Shown: positions 18,539-27,830, counted from the first letter of the stretch. The stretch is 64,000 bases of DNA from Candidatus Flexifilum affinis (GCA_016713325.1 JADJPJ010000018.1:1-64000); one strand, 5' to 3'. Notes: a model not told the origin generated them from the letters alone. A program made the numbers and translations.

Positions 18539-18598
18539 CGTAGGGACAGCATTCTTGCTGTCCGGCCGAAACGGACGCCAAAAATGGCGTCCCTACGA
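18539..18598. repeat. Paired-hairpin GTAGGGAC-family repeat, intact copy
   Basis: Bounded by CGTAGGGAC and GTCCCTACG. Hairpin one GGACAGCA/TGCTGTCC with loop TTCT; hairpin two GGACGCCA/TGGCGTCC with loop AAAA, the latter identical to the copy at 1988-2043. It lies in the 265-base spacer between the SDR and aminotransferase genes. Confidence 0.8.
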
Positions 18599-18676
18599 AC
18601 GCTGTTGGGATTCGGGAGTGGTCTTCAGCACACAGCAAGGCCGCCTACAAGCAGCCAATGACGAAAGGGTGAAGGG

Positions 18677-19903
18677 ATGACCTGGGACAAGAAGTTTGCC
18701 AAACGCACGTCGCAGATGAAGCGTTCGACCGTGCGCGAGATTTTGAAGTTGACCGCGCAGCCGGATGTCATCTCTTTTGCCGGTGGTCTGCCCGCGCCGG
18801 AGCTGTTCCCGGTCGAGCGCATTCAGCAGGCGGCCGACACGGTGCTGTCGGAGCGCGGCCGTGAGGCGCTCCAGTACAGCACCACCGAAGGCATGCCCGA
18901 ACTGCGCGAGTGGATCGCCCGCCGCCTGTCGACTGAGCAGCTCGACGTCAAGCCGGAGAACATCCTGATCGTTGGCGGCTCGCAGCAGGCCGAAGACCTG
19001 GTGGCCAAAATCTTCTTCGACGAGGGCGACTCGGTCATCGTCGAAAACCCGACCTATGTCGGCATGCTCACCGCGTGGCGGCCCTATCTGCTCGACTTCA
19101 ATGCCGTGCCCACCGACTCCGATGGCATGCAGACGGATGAGCTCGCCAGGCTGCTGGCGCAGAAGCCTTACAAAGCCGCCTATTCCATTCCCAACTTCCA
19201 GAACCCCCAGGGCATCTCGCTCAGTTATAAGCGCCGTGTCAGGTTGGCCGAACTGCTGGCGCAGTACGATCTGCCGCTCTACGAAGACGACCCCTACGGC
19301 GCTCTGCGCTACAGCGGCGAGCCCCTGCCGTCCGTCCAGCAGGTCGAGGCGGTCGTGCGCGGAACTCGCTCGCTCGACGACTGTACGACCATGTATGCCG
19401 GCACATTTTCGAAGACGCTGACGCCTGGTCTGCGCGTCGGCTGGATCGCCGCCGCCTTCCCGGTCATCGACAAGCTGGTGCAGGCCAAGCAGGCCGCCGA
19501 TCTGCACACCAGCACAATCAACCAGTTCATCGTCTATGAGGCCGTGCGCGACGAAGGCTTTCTCGACGCCCATGTCGCCCGCCTGCGCGAGGTCTACCGC
19601 GAGCGCCGCGACCTGATGCTGCGCACTATGGACGAGTGCTTCCCGTCGGAAGTCACCTGGACGCGTCCCGACGGCGGTCTGTTCCTGCTCGTCACCATGC
19701 CGGAGGGCATGGACGCCACCGACATTCTCAAGCTGGCACTGGAACAGAAGGTCGCCTTCGTCCCGGCCGAGGGCTTCTACATCGGCGACAAAGGCAAGAA
19801 TACCTTCCGTCTCAACTTCTCCAACGCCGGACCGGAGATGATCGAGGCGGGCATTCGCCGCCTGGGCGCGCTGCTCAAAGAGGCCGTCCGCGTCACGACG
19901 TAG
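18677..19903 (+). CDS. PLP-dependent aminotransferase, class I/II, MocR/LysN (2-aminoadipate) type
   Basis: 408 aa; start ATG 18677 after GGGTGAAGGG. The sequence has VISFAGGLPAPELFPVE near the N-terminus, the substrate/cofactor region PNFQNPQGISLS, YEDDPYG, and the PLP Schiff-base Lys246 in TFSKTLTPGLRVGW, the standard order for fold-type I enzymes of the 2-aminoadipate/aromatic group. It transfers amino groups between amino acids and 2-oxoacids; LysN-like or branched-chain/aromatic specificity cannot be separated from sequence. No DNA-binding domain is present, so it is not a MocR regulator. Confidence 0.88.
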   Translation: MTWDKKFAKRTSQMKRSTVREILKLTAQPDVISFAGGLPAPELFPVERIQQAADTVLSERGREALQYSTTEGMPELREWIARRLSTEQLDVKPENILIVGGSQQAEDLVAKIFFDEGDSVIVENPTYVGMLTAWRPYLLDFNAVPTDSDGMQTDELARLLAQKPYKAAYSIPNFQNPQGISLSYKRRVRLAELLAQYDLPLYEDDPYGALRYSGEPLPSVQQVEAVVRGTRSLDDCTTMYAGTFSKTLTPGLRVGWIAAAFPVIDKLVQAKQAADLHTSTINQFIVYEAVRDEGFLDAHVARLREVYRERRDLMLRTMDECFPSEVTWTRPDGGLFLLVTMPEGMDATDILKLALEQKVAFVPAEGFYIGDKGKNTFRLNFSNAGPEMIEAGIRRLGALLKEAVRVTT

Positions 19904-19932
19904 GAAGCGGTCCATACACACGGAGGCAGGTC

Positions 19933-19991
19933 GTAGGGACGAGATTCTTCTCGTCCGATTCCGAGCGGACGCGCAGTAGCGCGTCCCTACG
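19933..19991. repeat. Paired-hairpin GTAGGGAC-family repeat
   Basis: GTAGGGACGAGATTCTTCTCGTCC (hairpin one) and GGACGCGCAGTAGCGCGTCC followed by CTACGA (hairpin two), with an 11-base linker. Intact ends. Confidence 0.75.
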
Positions 19992-20068
19992 ACTGGCATT
20001 CCTTTTGATCAAGGTTTCCTGCATCGCGGCGCTCACGTGTACACGCCCACCCAACCAGGATGACTCCC

Positions 20069-21040
20069 ATGCGCCTGAATCTCCCCATCGTCGATCTGCT
20101 CTCCGACTGCCGCAACATCCTGATCGCGGGGGGTGGCGGCGGCTTCGACGTCTTCGTCGGCCTGCCGATCTACTTCACGCTGCGCGACTTGGGCCTGAAC
20201 GTGCATCTGGCCAACTACAGCTTCGTCGACTTGGGCCTGGCCTCGGTGGTGAGCCAGACGCAAACGCTGGTCAAGGACGAACTGATCTGTACGCTGGGGC
20301 AGGTCGAGATCCCTCTGGAATACATGCCGGAGGCGTATCTCGCGCAGTGGTTCCAGGAGGTGCGCGGGGAGTCGGTCCCCATCTGGATGTTCGCCAATAC
20401 CGGGGCGGCCCCGCTGCGGGCAGCGTACCAGGCGCTGGCTGAGCATCTGAACCTGGACGCCGTGATCCTGGTCGATGGCGGCGTCGATTCGCTGATGCGC
20501 GGCGACGAAAACGGCGCGGGAACGCTGGTCGAAGACACACTCTCGCTGATCGCCGTGCGGGCGCTCGACCTCAAGGTGAAGATCCAGGCCTGCATCGGCT
20601 TCGGCACAGAGGTCGAAGAGGCCGTCTGTCATTACAACGCGCTCGAAAACATGGCGGGCCTGATTAAGGCAGGCGCCTACCTGGGAAGCTGCGGATTGAC
20701 GCCCCAGATGGAGGCCTTCAAGCTGTTCGAGGCCGCCTGTCGGTACGTCTGGGAGCAGCCCGGCCATCACCAGAGCCACATCAGCACGCGGATTGTACCC
20801 GCCGCTCAGGGTGAGTTCGGCAACTATCATATGTACGAATATTCGCGCCGCCGGACCCACGTGCTGATCTCGCCGCTGATGAGCCTCTACTGGTTTTTCG
20901 ACGCGAACATCGTCGCCGAGCGCAACCTGCTGATCGACGTTCTGGCCGAGACGCACGACAAAGCCGAGGCCTTCCGTGTGACAACACGTTGGGTCAACGC
21001 GCAGCAGACGATACGCCCGGTGCGCAAGCTTCCGTATTAG
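20069..21040 (+). CDS. DUF1152-family protein
   Basis: 323 aa from ATG 20069, which has AGGA about 8 bases upstream; an ATG three codons earlier overlaps that site. The N-terminus NILIAGGGGGFDVFVGLP is a Gly-rich nucleotide-binding-like loop typical of DUF1152. Further conserved-looking segments are ANTGAAPLRAAYQ, LVDGGVDSLMRGDE and CIGFGTEVEEAVCHYN. Biochemical function of the family is not established to my knowledge. It lies between an aminotransferase and a LarA-like gene on the same strand; repeats occupy the spacers on both sides, so a single operon is uncertain. Confidence 0.8.
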   Translation: MRLNLPIVDLLSDCRNILIAGGGGGFDVFVGLPIYFTLRDLGLNVHLANYSFVDLGLASVVSQTQTLVKDELICTLGQVEIPLEYMPEAYLAQWFQEVRGESVPIWMFANTGAAPLRAAYQALAEHLNLDAVILVDGGVDSLMRGDENGAGTLVEDTLSLIAVRALDLKVKIQACIGFGTEVEEAVCHYNALENMAGLIKAGAYLGSCGLTPQMEAFKLFEAACRYVWEQPGHHQSHISTRIVPAAQGEFGNYHMYEYSRRRTHVLISPLMSLYWFFDANIVAERNLLIDVLAETHDKAEAFRVTTRWVNAQQTIRPVRKLPY

Positions 21041-21073
21041 ACTAGTACAGCGACAAGATGCGATCAGAGGTGA

Positions 21074-21128
21074 TAGGGACGAGATTCTTCTGTCCGATTC
21101 CGTCGGACACCAAGATGCTGTCCCCTAC
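21074..21128. repeat. Degraded paired-hairpin repeat
   Basis: ATAGGGACGAGATTCTTCTGTCC ... GGACACCAAGATGCTGTCCCCTAC; same plan as the copy at 19933-19991 but with mismatched stems. Lies in the 193-base spacer before the LarA-like gene. Confidence 0.6.
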
Positions 21129-21233
21129 AACCCATCAGATTGAGGTTGTGGTTGTAGGTATTGGGAGCACCGACGAACTCCCTCGATGCGGAGTCGTTGG
21201 GAAAACACTGGAAGATCGGTGAAAGGAACTGAC

Positions 21234-22532
21234 ATGACAACGCTTGTCCCCTCGCGTGCAGGCTTGATCGCCAGTACTGCTGCCCCCGGCGCCATCCTTG
21301 ATGCCGAGGCGGTGCGCGAAACGCTCGGCGCGGGGCTGGCTGGTCGATTTCGCGGCGCCAGGCTGCTGGTGCTGATCCCCGATCACACCCGCACCATTCC
21401 GCTGGGCATGCTCTTCCGCATAATGGTCGAGATCCTCGGCGACGCGCGGCAGGTCGATTTCATGGTCGCCCTGGGCACACACCCACCGCTTTCCGACGAG
21501 GCGCTCAACGTCCTGGTCGGCATCACCGCCGAGGAGCGCGCCGGGGCCTTCCGTCACATCGGCCTGCTCAACCACGCCTGGGACAACCCGGACGCGCTCC
21601 AGCAGATCGGCACCATTACCCGCGATCAGGTGCAGCAGATCGCCGGTGACCTCTGGCATCCCTCGCTCGGCGGCGACGTACCGGTGCGTCTCAACCGGCA
21701 GGCGCTGGACTACGATCACATCCTCATCCTGGGGCCAACCTTCCCGCACGAGGTGGTCGGCTTCTCCGGCGGGGCGAAATACCTGTTCCCCGGCATTTCC
21801 GGCGCGGACATGATCAACGTCACGCACTGGCTGGGAGCGCTGGCCACTATCCTCAATACCATCGGCGTCAAACATACGCCGGTACGCGCCATGGTCCATG
21901 CCGCCGCCGAGCTGGTCCCGACGCCGATCACGCTGGTCGGGCTGGTCGTCGTGTCCCACGGCGATGTGAAAGATGGCCTGGCCGGCGTCTTCATCGGCGA
22001 TCACCTCTCCGCCTGGGAAGCGGCCGCCGATCTTTCGGCCGAGCGGCATATCCAGTGGGTCGACAAACCCTACCAGCGTGTGCTGTCCTGGGCTCCGGCC
22101 ATGTACGACGAGCTGTGGACCGGTGCCAAAGCCATGTACAAGCTGGAGCTGGCCATCGCCGACGGCGGCGAGATCGTCGTCTACGCCCCGCACCTCGACA
22201 TGGTCAGCCATGTGCACGGCAAATACATCTACGAAGCGGGCTACCACGTCCGTGATTTCTATCTCAAGCAGTGGGACACCTACGGCCATCTGCCGCTCGG
22301 GGTGCTGGCGCATGGCACGCATCTGCGTGGCAGCGGCACGTACGAGGGCGGGGTAGAGCAGGCGCGCATCCGCGTGACGCTCTCCAGCCGCATCTCGCGC
22401 GAGGACTGCGACCGGCTGTCACTCGGCTACCTCGATCCGGCGAGCGTCGACTTTTCGGAGTGGCAGGGTCGCGAAGACGAAGGCATCTTGTTCGTACCCA
22501 AGGCGGGGGAAATGCTGTACCGTGTGAGATAG
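21234..22532 (+). CDS. Lactate racemase (LarA)-superfamily 2-hydroxyacid racemase/epimerase
   Basis: 432 aa from ATG 21234 after AAAGGAA. LarA enzymes use a nickel-pincer nucleotide tethered to a Lys. Here PDHTRTIP (D50, R53), LGTHPP (H83), FPHEVVGFSGGAKYLFPG (H172, K182) and THW (H198) correspond to LarA active-site motifs; the 10- and 16-residue spacings of H172-K182-H198 match those I recall for Lactobacillus LarA (H174, K184, H200). Superfamily members act on lactate, malate, hydroxyglutarate, gluconate/mannonate and others. No larB/C/E cofactor genes are in the window. Substrate unknown. Confidence 0.85.
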   Translation: MTTLVPSRAGLIASTAAPGAILDAEAVRETLGAGLAGRFRGARLLVLIPDHTRTIPLGMLFRIMVEILGDARQVDFMVALGTHPPLSDEALNVLVGITAEERAGAFRHIGLLNHAWDNPDALQQIGTITRDQVQQIAGDLWHPSLGGDVPVRLNRQALDYDHILILGPTFPHEVVGFSGGAKYLFPGISGADMINVTHWLGALATILNTIGVKHTPVRAMVHAAAELVPTPITLVGLVVVSHGDVKDGLAGVFIGDHLSAWEAAADLSAERHIQWVDKPYQRVLSWAPAMYDELWTGAKAMYKLELAIADGGEIVVYAPHLDMVSHVHGKYIYEAGYHVRDFYLKQWDTYGHLPLGVLAHGTHLRGSGTYEGGVEQARIRVTLSSRISREDCDRLSLGYLDPASVDFSEWQGREDEGILFVPKAGEMLYRVR

Positions 22533-22671
22533 CGCTCAGAGCGCAATGATGTTCGAGGGGATGCGGTGCAGTCGAAGTAATCCGGCGCGTCCTTCAACCA
22601 TAGAGCAGAAATGCTATCCCTATGGCCGCGACTGTGGATTTTCACCCACTGGAAAAGCGCCATGGCGGCCT

Positions 22672-22712
22672 GGCGTTTTTCTCATTCTCGTATCGCATCA
22701 CTCGTTACTCAA
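22672..22712. repeat. Short pyrimidine-rich ATGAG-type repeat
   Basis: TTTTCTCATTCTCGTATCGC followed by ATCACTCGTTACTCAATTATTCC, directly at the 3' end of the minus-strand TIGR01777 gene (stop at 22709). Confidence 0.4.
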
Positions 22713-23629
22713 TTATTCCGCCGGCCTTCGTAGTGGCTGCCCAGTAGATGCTCCAGCGCCACATTGATGGTCGGGTATTTGAACCGGAAGCCCGCTTCCT
22801 GCAACCGCACCGGCAGCACGCGCTGACTGTCCAGCACGGTCAGGGCCTGTTCGCCCGCCAGTAGATTCATACTCCAGGTTGGGACGTTGTACAGGCGCGG
22901 CGCGCTTATGGTGTGCGAAAGCGTCTTCATGAAGTCGGTATTGGTCACGGGCTCGGGCGCGGTGACGTTGTAGACGCCGATGCTGGTCTGCTGCTTGATC
23001 AGATGACTGATGGCGAAACACACGTCATCGACGTGGACCCAGGGAATCCACTGCTCGCCGGTGCCCAGCTTCCGCGCCAAGAGCCGGGCGATCTTGTGCA
23101 TCGCCGCCAGATAGCCGCCATCCCGGCTCAGCACCACGCCGATGCGCAGGATGACCGAACGGATTGGGATTTCCTTGGCCGTCGCTTCCCATTCCTCGCA
23201 CAGGTCGGGCCAGAATCCCTCGCCCATCGGCGAAGTCTCGGTGATCGTCTCAGCCCCCCGGTCGCCGTAGTAGCCCACCGCCGACGCCTGCACCAGCAGG
23301 GCCGGCTTGCGCTGCGCCCGCTCCACCGCTTCGTGGATGGCCTCGGTGGCGTCGATCCGGCTGGCCATCACCCGCCGCTTGTGGCGGCTGGTCCAGCGCC
23401 AGTTTGTCGGGTTCTCGCCGGCCAGGTTGACGATCACGCTGTTCTCTTCGATCAGGTGGCCCCATCCGAAGGAGGAATAGGCATCCCAGCGCGCGCCCTG
23501 CACATTGGGCGGCATCCGCTTGGCCTGTGAATTGCGGCTCAGGACGATCACGTCGTGGCCTTCGCGCACCATCCAATAGCTGAGACGATGCCCGATCAGC
23601 CCTGTGCCGCCTGTGATGATGACCCTCAT
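22709..23629 (-). CDS. TIGR01777-family NAD(P)-dependent oxidoreductase/epimerase (YfcH-like, SDR39U1)
   Basis: 306 aa from the ATG at 23627-23629. The nucleotide-binding motif is VIITGGTGLIGHRLS; IVNLAGENPTNWRWTSRHKRRVMASRIDATE and VQASAVGYYGDRG are characteristic of the TIGR01777/YfcH extended SDR group; WIPWVHVDDVC and a C-terminal DUF1731-like part (GFRFKYPTINVALEHLL) follow. Members are implicated in cell division or epimerisation but are mostly uncharacterised. It is divergent from the exported TPR gene, with 121 bases between the starts. Confidence 0.9.
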   Translation of the reverse strand: MRVIITGGTGLIGHRLSYWMVREGHDVIVLSRNSQAKRMPPNVQGARWDAYSSFGWGHLIEENSVIVNLAGENPTNWRWTSRHKRRVMASRIDATEAIHEAVERAQRKPALLVQASAVGYYGDRGAETITETSPMGEGFWPDLCEEWEATAKEIPIRSVILRIGVVLSRDGGYLAAMHKIARLLARKLGTGEQWIPWVHVDDVCFAISHLIKQQTSIGVYNVTAPEPVTNTDFMKTLSHTISAPRLYNVPTWSMNLLAGEQALTVLDSQRVLPVRLQEAGFRFKYPTINVALEHLLGSHYEGRRNN

Positions 23630-23750
23630 ACCTGACTCGCTTCTGCAATGAAACCGGCCGTTAAGTGTAGCAAGGATCGGGGTCGTTTCGCGAGGGCAGA
23701 GCTTTGTGTTACTATGAAAACAGTTGCCTGGATCGGTGGAGAAATCGCAG

Positions 23751-25157
23751 ATGAAGCGCGCCCTGGTGCTGCTGGTCGCTCTGCTCATGCTGAGCCTTTT
23801 CGGTTCCGTCTCCGCGCAGGAGGACCCCACCGCATCGGACGATGTGGCCGCGTCGACGCCGACGCCGGGTCCGCAGCCCACGGCGTCCGGTGGTTCGGAA
23901 TCCGCTGAGCTGGAATCGCTCCGCAGTCAGGTGGCGGAGTCCGTACAGGATGCCGAGCGGGTCGCGGACAACTTTGACCGCATGATGAACATCCTGGAAG
24001 TTGGCGGCGCCTTTCTGGGATTGTTCGCCATCGTCGCCGGTTTTCTCGGGTTCACCTCCCTGCGCGACGTACAGAGCCGGGTGGAGTCCAGAGTCGATGA
24101 GAAGGTGAATGCGCTGCGCGCCGAACTGACCCGCGACCAGCTGCAGCGGGAAGACCAGTTTGATGCGTTGAGCGAAACCCTGCGAACCGAGATGCAAAGT
24201 CTCGATCAGAAGCGGCAGGCGCTCGACCAGCAGCTACAGCGAATCCACGAGCTGATCGGCAAATCGGAAACCGACCGCGCCCAGGCCGGCGCCGCCATTC
24301 GCGCGCTCACCCTGGTCCAGCTCGCCGAACAGCAGATGGCCGAACTGAGCTGGCGGGCGGCCCGCCGCACCCTCGAAGAAGCCTATGTGCTGGACCGCGA
24401 CAACCGCGCCGTCAACTACTACCTGGGCGAGCTGTTCATCATGCAGCGCGACCTGGACAGCGCCGAGAGTCATCTCAAGAAGGCGCAGCCCCATGCGGAA
24501 AACGACGTCTTCCCGCCCGCGCTGGCGGCCCTGGCCTATGTCTACCGGCTGAAGGGCGACCGCATCTACGCGGAAAAGAAGAACCAGGACAAGCGCGATC
24601 TGCTCTACAGCGAATCGGAGCGGCTGTTCCGCCGTGCGCTGGCCGAGGACGAACTGGTGCGCGACATCAACGGCGAGTCCGTCTATGGCATGCTGGGCGC
24701 TCTGCTGCGTCAGTGGGGCCGCGAGCAGGCCGCCATCGACGCCTACAAGAACGCCGTGCGCGTCACCCCGCACCGCTCCTATCCGCTCAACAACCTGGCC
24801 ATGCTCTATTTCTCCCACGGCCAGGTCGAAGACGCCATCCGTTTCTTCGACCGTTCGGAAAAGCTGGCTCACCAGCGTATTGACAACTACCCGACCGACT
24901 ACTGGGGCTATTTTGATCTCATCAACGCCCAGTTGGCCTGTGCCCGCCAGGATCTGGCCGAGGAAGAGCTGGACCGGGTGCTGACCACCATCGAGATCCC
25001 AGGTCCGCTGGAATCGTTCCTGATCGGTCTCAGCGTCCTGAGGAATGCGCCGCACCCGCCGGAGAACATGGATCGCTTCATCAACAAAGTCGAGCGCCGT
25101 CTGGAGACCATCCGCTCGAGGGGCGATGCCACCGAGATCGGCCTGGCGGTGGATTGA
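23751..25157 (+). CDS. Exported/membrane-anchored TPR protein
   Basis: 468 aa from ATG 23751 (GGAG about 10 bases upstream). Signal peptide: KRALVLLVALLMLSLFG with cleavage after SVSA before QEDP. A Thr/Pro linker leads to a second hydrophobic stretch (GGAFLGLFAIVAGFLGF, about 84-100), probably a membrane helix, then a coiled coil (about 105-170, KVNALRAELTRDQL, EMQSLDQKRQ). From about 190 on there are TPR-like repeats (AVNYYLGELFIMQRDLDSAESHLKKA, AIDAYKNAVRVTPHRSYPLNNLA, GQVEDAIRFFDRSE). Acts as a protein-interaction scaffold; partner unknown. Confidence 0.83.
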   Translation: MKRALVLLVALLMLSLFGSVSAQEDPTASDDVAASTPTPGPQPTASGGSESAELESLRSQVAESVQDAERVADNFDRMMNILEVGGAFLGLFAIVAGFLGFTSLRDVQSRVESRVDEKVNALRAELTRDQLQREDQFDALSETLRTEMQSLDQKRQALDQQLQRIHELIGKSETDRAQAGAAIRALTLVQLAEQQMAELSWRAARRTLEEAYVLDRDNRAVNYYLGELFIMQRDLDSAESHLKKAQPHAENDVFPPALAALAYVYRLKGDRIYAEKKNQDKRDLLYSESERLFRRALAEDELVRDINGESVYGMLGALLRQWGREQAAIDAYKNAVRVTPHRSYPLNNLAMLYFSHGQVEDAIRFFDRSEKLAHQRIDNYPTDYWGYFDLINAQLACARQDLAEEELDRVLTTIEIPGPLESFLIGLSVLRNAPHPPENMDRFINKVERRLETIRSRGDATEIGLAVD

Positions 25158-25173
25158 TCGCCGACCCGGCATT

Positions 25174-25232
25174 CCGTAGGGACGCGATCTTTTTCGTGTC
25201 CGTCACGTTGGACGGCAAGAATGCCGCCCCTG
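25174..25232. repeat. Paired-hairpin GTAGGGAC-family repeat, worn right end
   Basis: CCGTAGGGACGCGATC ... GTGTCC, then GGACGGCAAGAATGCCGCC. The second hairpin is the reverse complement of the GGACGGCATTCTTGCCGTCC hairpin seen at 1990-2009 and 31965-31984. Confidence 0.6.
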
Positions 25233-25261
25233 GGGATGCCGTGCGCAGAGACGAGACTCCA

Positions 25262-25289
25262 TTGCAGGCGGGCATGACTGGTATATAAT
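25262..25289 (+). promoter_or_regulatory. Sigma-70-type promoter of the methyltransferase-sortase operon
   Basis: TTGCAG (25262-25267), 16-base spacer, perfect TATAAT (25284-25289), preceded by TGG in an extended-10-like setting. Transcription would start near 25296, giving a leader of about 44 bases before ATG 25340. Confidence 0.75.
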
Positions 25290-25339
25290 GGCCCGAATAC
25301 ACCACCGTTGGTGAACTCTGGGATTCAGCACACGTTTCC

Positions 25340-26155
25340 ATGGAACAATTGGATCAGCGCCAGGCGCCCGTCTCACCCGACCTCTACGATGAAGCGTATT
25401 TTCGCAGCGCCTGCGAAGGATATGACGAATTCAACCAGACCGAGGGGCAGCACCTCTCACGTCGTCTGGCTTCCGCGTTCGCGCTGGCGTCCGTCGAGCC
25501 GGGCATGAAGGTGCTCGATGTCGGCTGCGGGCGCGGCGAGATTCTGCGCCACACCGCGCAGCTCGGCGCCGACGCCTATGGCATCGACTATGCCGCCGTC
25601 GCCGTCAACCTGTCGAAACAGGTTATTGAGCCGATCAACGGCGTCGCCCCCGGCCAGACGGCCGTCTTCCAGGCCGATGCCAAGTCTCTGCCGTTTCCCA
25701 GCCAGGCCTTCGACCGCGTGCTGATGTTCGACGTGGTCGAGCATCTTCACCCCTGGGAGCTGGACCAGGCCCTGCGCGAGATCCGCCGTGTGATGAAGCC
25801 GGAAGGCCGCTTCATCATCCACACCGCGCCGAACATCTGGTACGACCGCTATGCCTATCCGGTCGTGCGCGGCCTGCGCTCGGTGATGGGCCAGGGCGAG
25901 AATTACCCGAAGAACCCGCGCAACTTCCTGGTCTCGGTCAACGAGCACGTACACGTCAACGAACAGTCGCTGTGGAGCCTGAATCGCACCCTGCGCGCGG
26001 CCGGCTTCCGCGGCAAAGTCTGGCTGGAAAGCCCACCGCAGGCGTGGGGCGAAAGCGCCGTCATCGACTTCCTGCGCAAATTCGTCTTTCGCGTGCCGCC
26101 CTTCCGCTGGTTTTTTGAACGCGAGGTCTTTGCCGTCGTGGCCCTCGATCGATGA
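25340..26155 (+). CDS. Class I SAM-dependent methyltransferase
   Basis: 271 aa. Motif I KVLDVGCGRGEILRH (about 57-71), an acidic residue in AYGIDYAAVAV, then FDRVLMFDVVEHLHPWEL and LREIRRVMKPEGRFIIHTAP, the standard order of the Methyltransf_11/23 type. The C-terminal third (RNFLVSVNEHVHVNEQSLW, FFEREVFAVVAL) resembles methyltransferases found in glycan or cell-wall loci. It is the first gene after a consensus promoter and is followed 9 bases later by the sortase gene. Confidence 0.87.
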   Translation: MEQLDQRQAPVSPDLYDEAYFRSACEGYDEFNQTEGQHLSRRLASAFALASVEPGMKVLDVGCGRGEILRHTAQLGADAYGIDYAAVAVNLSKQVIEPINGVAPGQTAVFQADAKSLPFPSQAFDRVLMFDVVEHLHPWELDQALREIRRVMKPEGRFIIHTAPNIWYDRYAYPVVRGLRSVMGQGENYPKNPRNFLVSVNEHVHVNEQSLWSLNRTLRAAGFRGKVWLESPPQAWGESAVIDFLRKFVFRVPPFRWFFEREVFAVVALDR

Positions 26156-26164
26156 GACGAACCC

Positions 26165-27278
26165 ATGCGTGACAAGCGACCTGTCGACGAACTGAGCATC
26201 GAGGAACTGGAGCGCATCCTCGCCATTCGCAAGCGCGAGGAGCGCCAGAAGCAGTTGGAGCGCATGCGCCGCGCCGGCCGCATTGTCGACTCGGCGCAGG
26301 AGCCGGCTGGCGTTTCGACCGCTACCCCGGTCGCCGAAGCGGAGATCGATCCCGTCGCCTCCGCGCTGGCCGCGATGTCTCGCGTCGATCCGGCCCCGGT
26401 AGCACCGAAACCGGTATCCTTCCAACAACCACCTGCGCAGCCGCCCGCGCAGCCGCCCGCCCGCATCACCTTCGACGGCGAGAATGGCGAGCCGCGCTTC
26501 GACGAAAGCGGCGAAGACCGGTCCGCCATGCCACAGATCAGCCCGCGCACCCGCCGGACCTGGATCGACCGCCTGCTGCTGGTGGTCGAGGTTGCCGCCG
26601 TCCTGATGATTGGGGTGATTGGCATCAATCTCGTGCAGGCCATCACCACGCTGGAGCAGGAGACCGCCTCTGCCCAGGCCCTGGCCGACGAACAGCGTCG
26701 CGCTGGCATCCCGACTCTCCAACCGACGCCGACCCTGCGCCTGGAGCAGGTCGTGCTGCCGGGCGGTCACATCTATCAGGCGGGCGCCGAGCCGGTATTC
26801 AATTTCAACGAGGTCCCGTCTCATCTGCACGCCCGCGTGCAGGCGGAATGGATTCAACCGGTCATCAGCCGCCCTCCGCAGACCAGCGAGACGGCCCTGT
26901 CGCTGATCGTGCCCAAGCTGAATCTAGAAGGCTCCATCGTCCAGGGCGTCGACGTCGAGGCGCTCAAGCAGGGCGTCGGCCAGCTTCCGAATGGCATTAA
27001 CCCCAGCGATGATGCCGGGAATGTGGTGCTGGCGGCGCATAACGACGTGTATGGCCAGCTCTTCCGCTACCTGGACACGCTGGTTGAAGGCGACACCTTC
27101 CAGGTTCGCACTCAGTCGCGCGTCTTCACCTACCGGGTGACCGAGCAGTTGATCGTCGGGCCGAACGATACCTACGTCCTGCAGAATCGCCAGGGGGGCG
27201 ACGGTGACGCTGATCTCGTGCTATCCTTATCAGGTGAACACGCAGCGTATCATCGTTTTTGCCGACCGTATTTCCTAG
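26165..27278 (+). pseudogene. Sortase (class D/E-like), C-terminus displaced by a one-base insertion in a G6 run
   Basis: Cytoplasmic coiled N-terminus (LEERIL-like Arg/Glu-rich, then repeated PPAQ), one membrane helix (about 133-157) and an outer sortase domain starting LSLIVPKLNLEGSIVQGV. The catalytic His is H292 in LAAHND. In this frame the rest reads as junk to 27349. Dropping one G from the run at 27193-27198 restores QGATVTLISCYPYQ, TQRIIVFADRIS and a TAG at 27276-27278, i.e. the catalytic Cys (codon 27219) and Arg. Either a sequencing indel or a phase-variable/inactivated gene. Sortases join proteins carrying LPxTG-like tails to the envelope; no substrate is seen here. Confidence 0.85.
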
Positions 27279-27353
27279 CAACCGGCCGCCGTTTGCCAGC
27301 CCATTCAGTGACGCGCCCTCCTTGCTGGCGGCGCGCCAGTCAGGAATGACAGC

Positions 27354-27830
27354 ATGACCAAGAAGCCCACCAACGACACACGTTCCAGCGAGCGCCGCGA
27401 GCGCGATCCCCAGGCCAAGCCGAAGAGCCAGCCCGGTGACGGCAGCGCCGGGACTTACAAGATGCGTTCCGCTGCTTCGCGCCGCGCCGAAGCCCGTGCC
27501 CGCGCTGCCTATCGCGGCGCTGCGCCCGGCATGGAAGGCCCGGCAGCCGAGCCGGAGCCGCGCATCGCCGTCCGCGACGTCGGCATTCGCCCCCACTACG
27601 ACATCCTCGACGAGGGTGCGGCCGAGCGCGAACGCCAGCGCAAGAAGAAGGCGCAGGAGCTGGAACAGGATCTCATCATCCAGCTTCTCCATAACCCGAC
27701 CAAGCAGGTCCCGGTCGAAGTGCTGCAAGCGCAGTACAGCTACGTCGCCGCCGATATTCGCAACATGGCTCTGCTGGCTGCCGGATTATTCGCGTTGCTC
27801 ATCGTCCTGGCGCTGGTCTTGCCACACTGA
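27354..27830 (+). CDS. Small C-terminally anchored membrane protein
   Basis: 158 aa. The first about 75 residues are highly charged and probably disordered (Arg/Glu/Ala-rich, RRAEARARAAYRG). A helical segment follows (AERERQRKKKAQELEQDLIIQLL), and one hydrophobic helix lies at the very C-terminus (MALLAAGLFALLIVLALVL, about 137-155), so the bulk would be cytoplasmic. No family recognised. It sits 75 bases after the corrected sortase stop and 2 bases before the Crp-type regulator. Confidence 0.75.
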   Translation: MTKKPTNDTRSSERRERDPQAKPKSQPGDGSAGTYKMRSAASRRAEARARAAYRGAAPGMEGPAAEPEPRIAVRDVGIRPHYDILDEGAAERERQRKKKAQELEQDLIIQLLHNPTKQVPVEVLQAQYSYVAADIRNMALLAAGLFALLIVLALVLPH

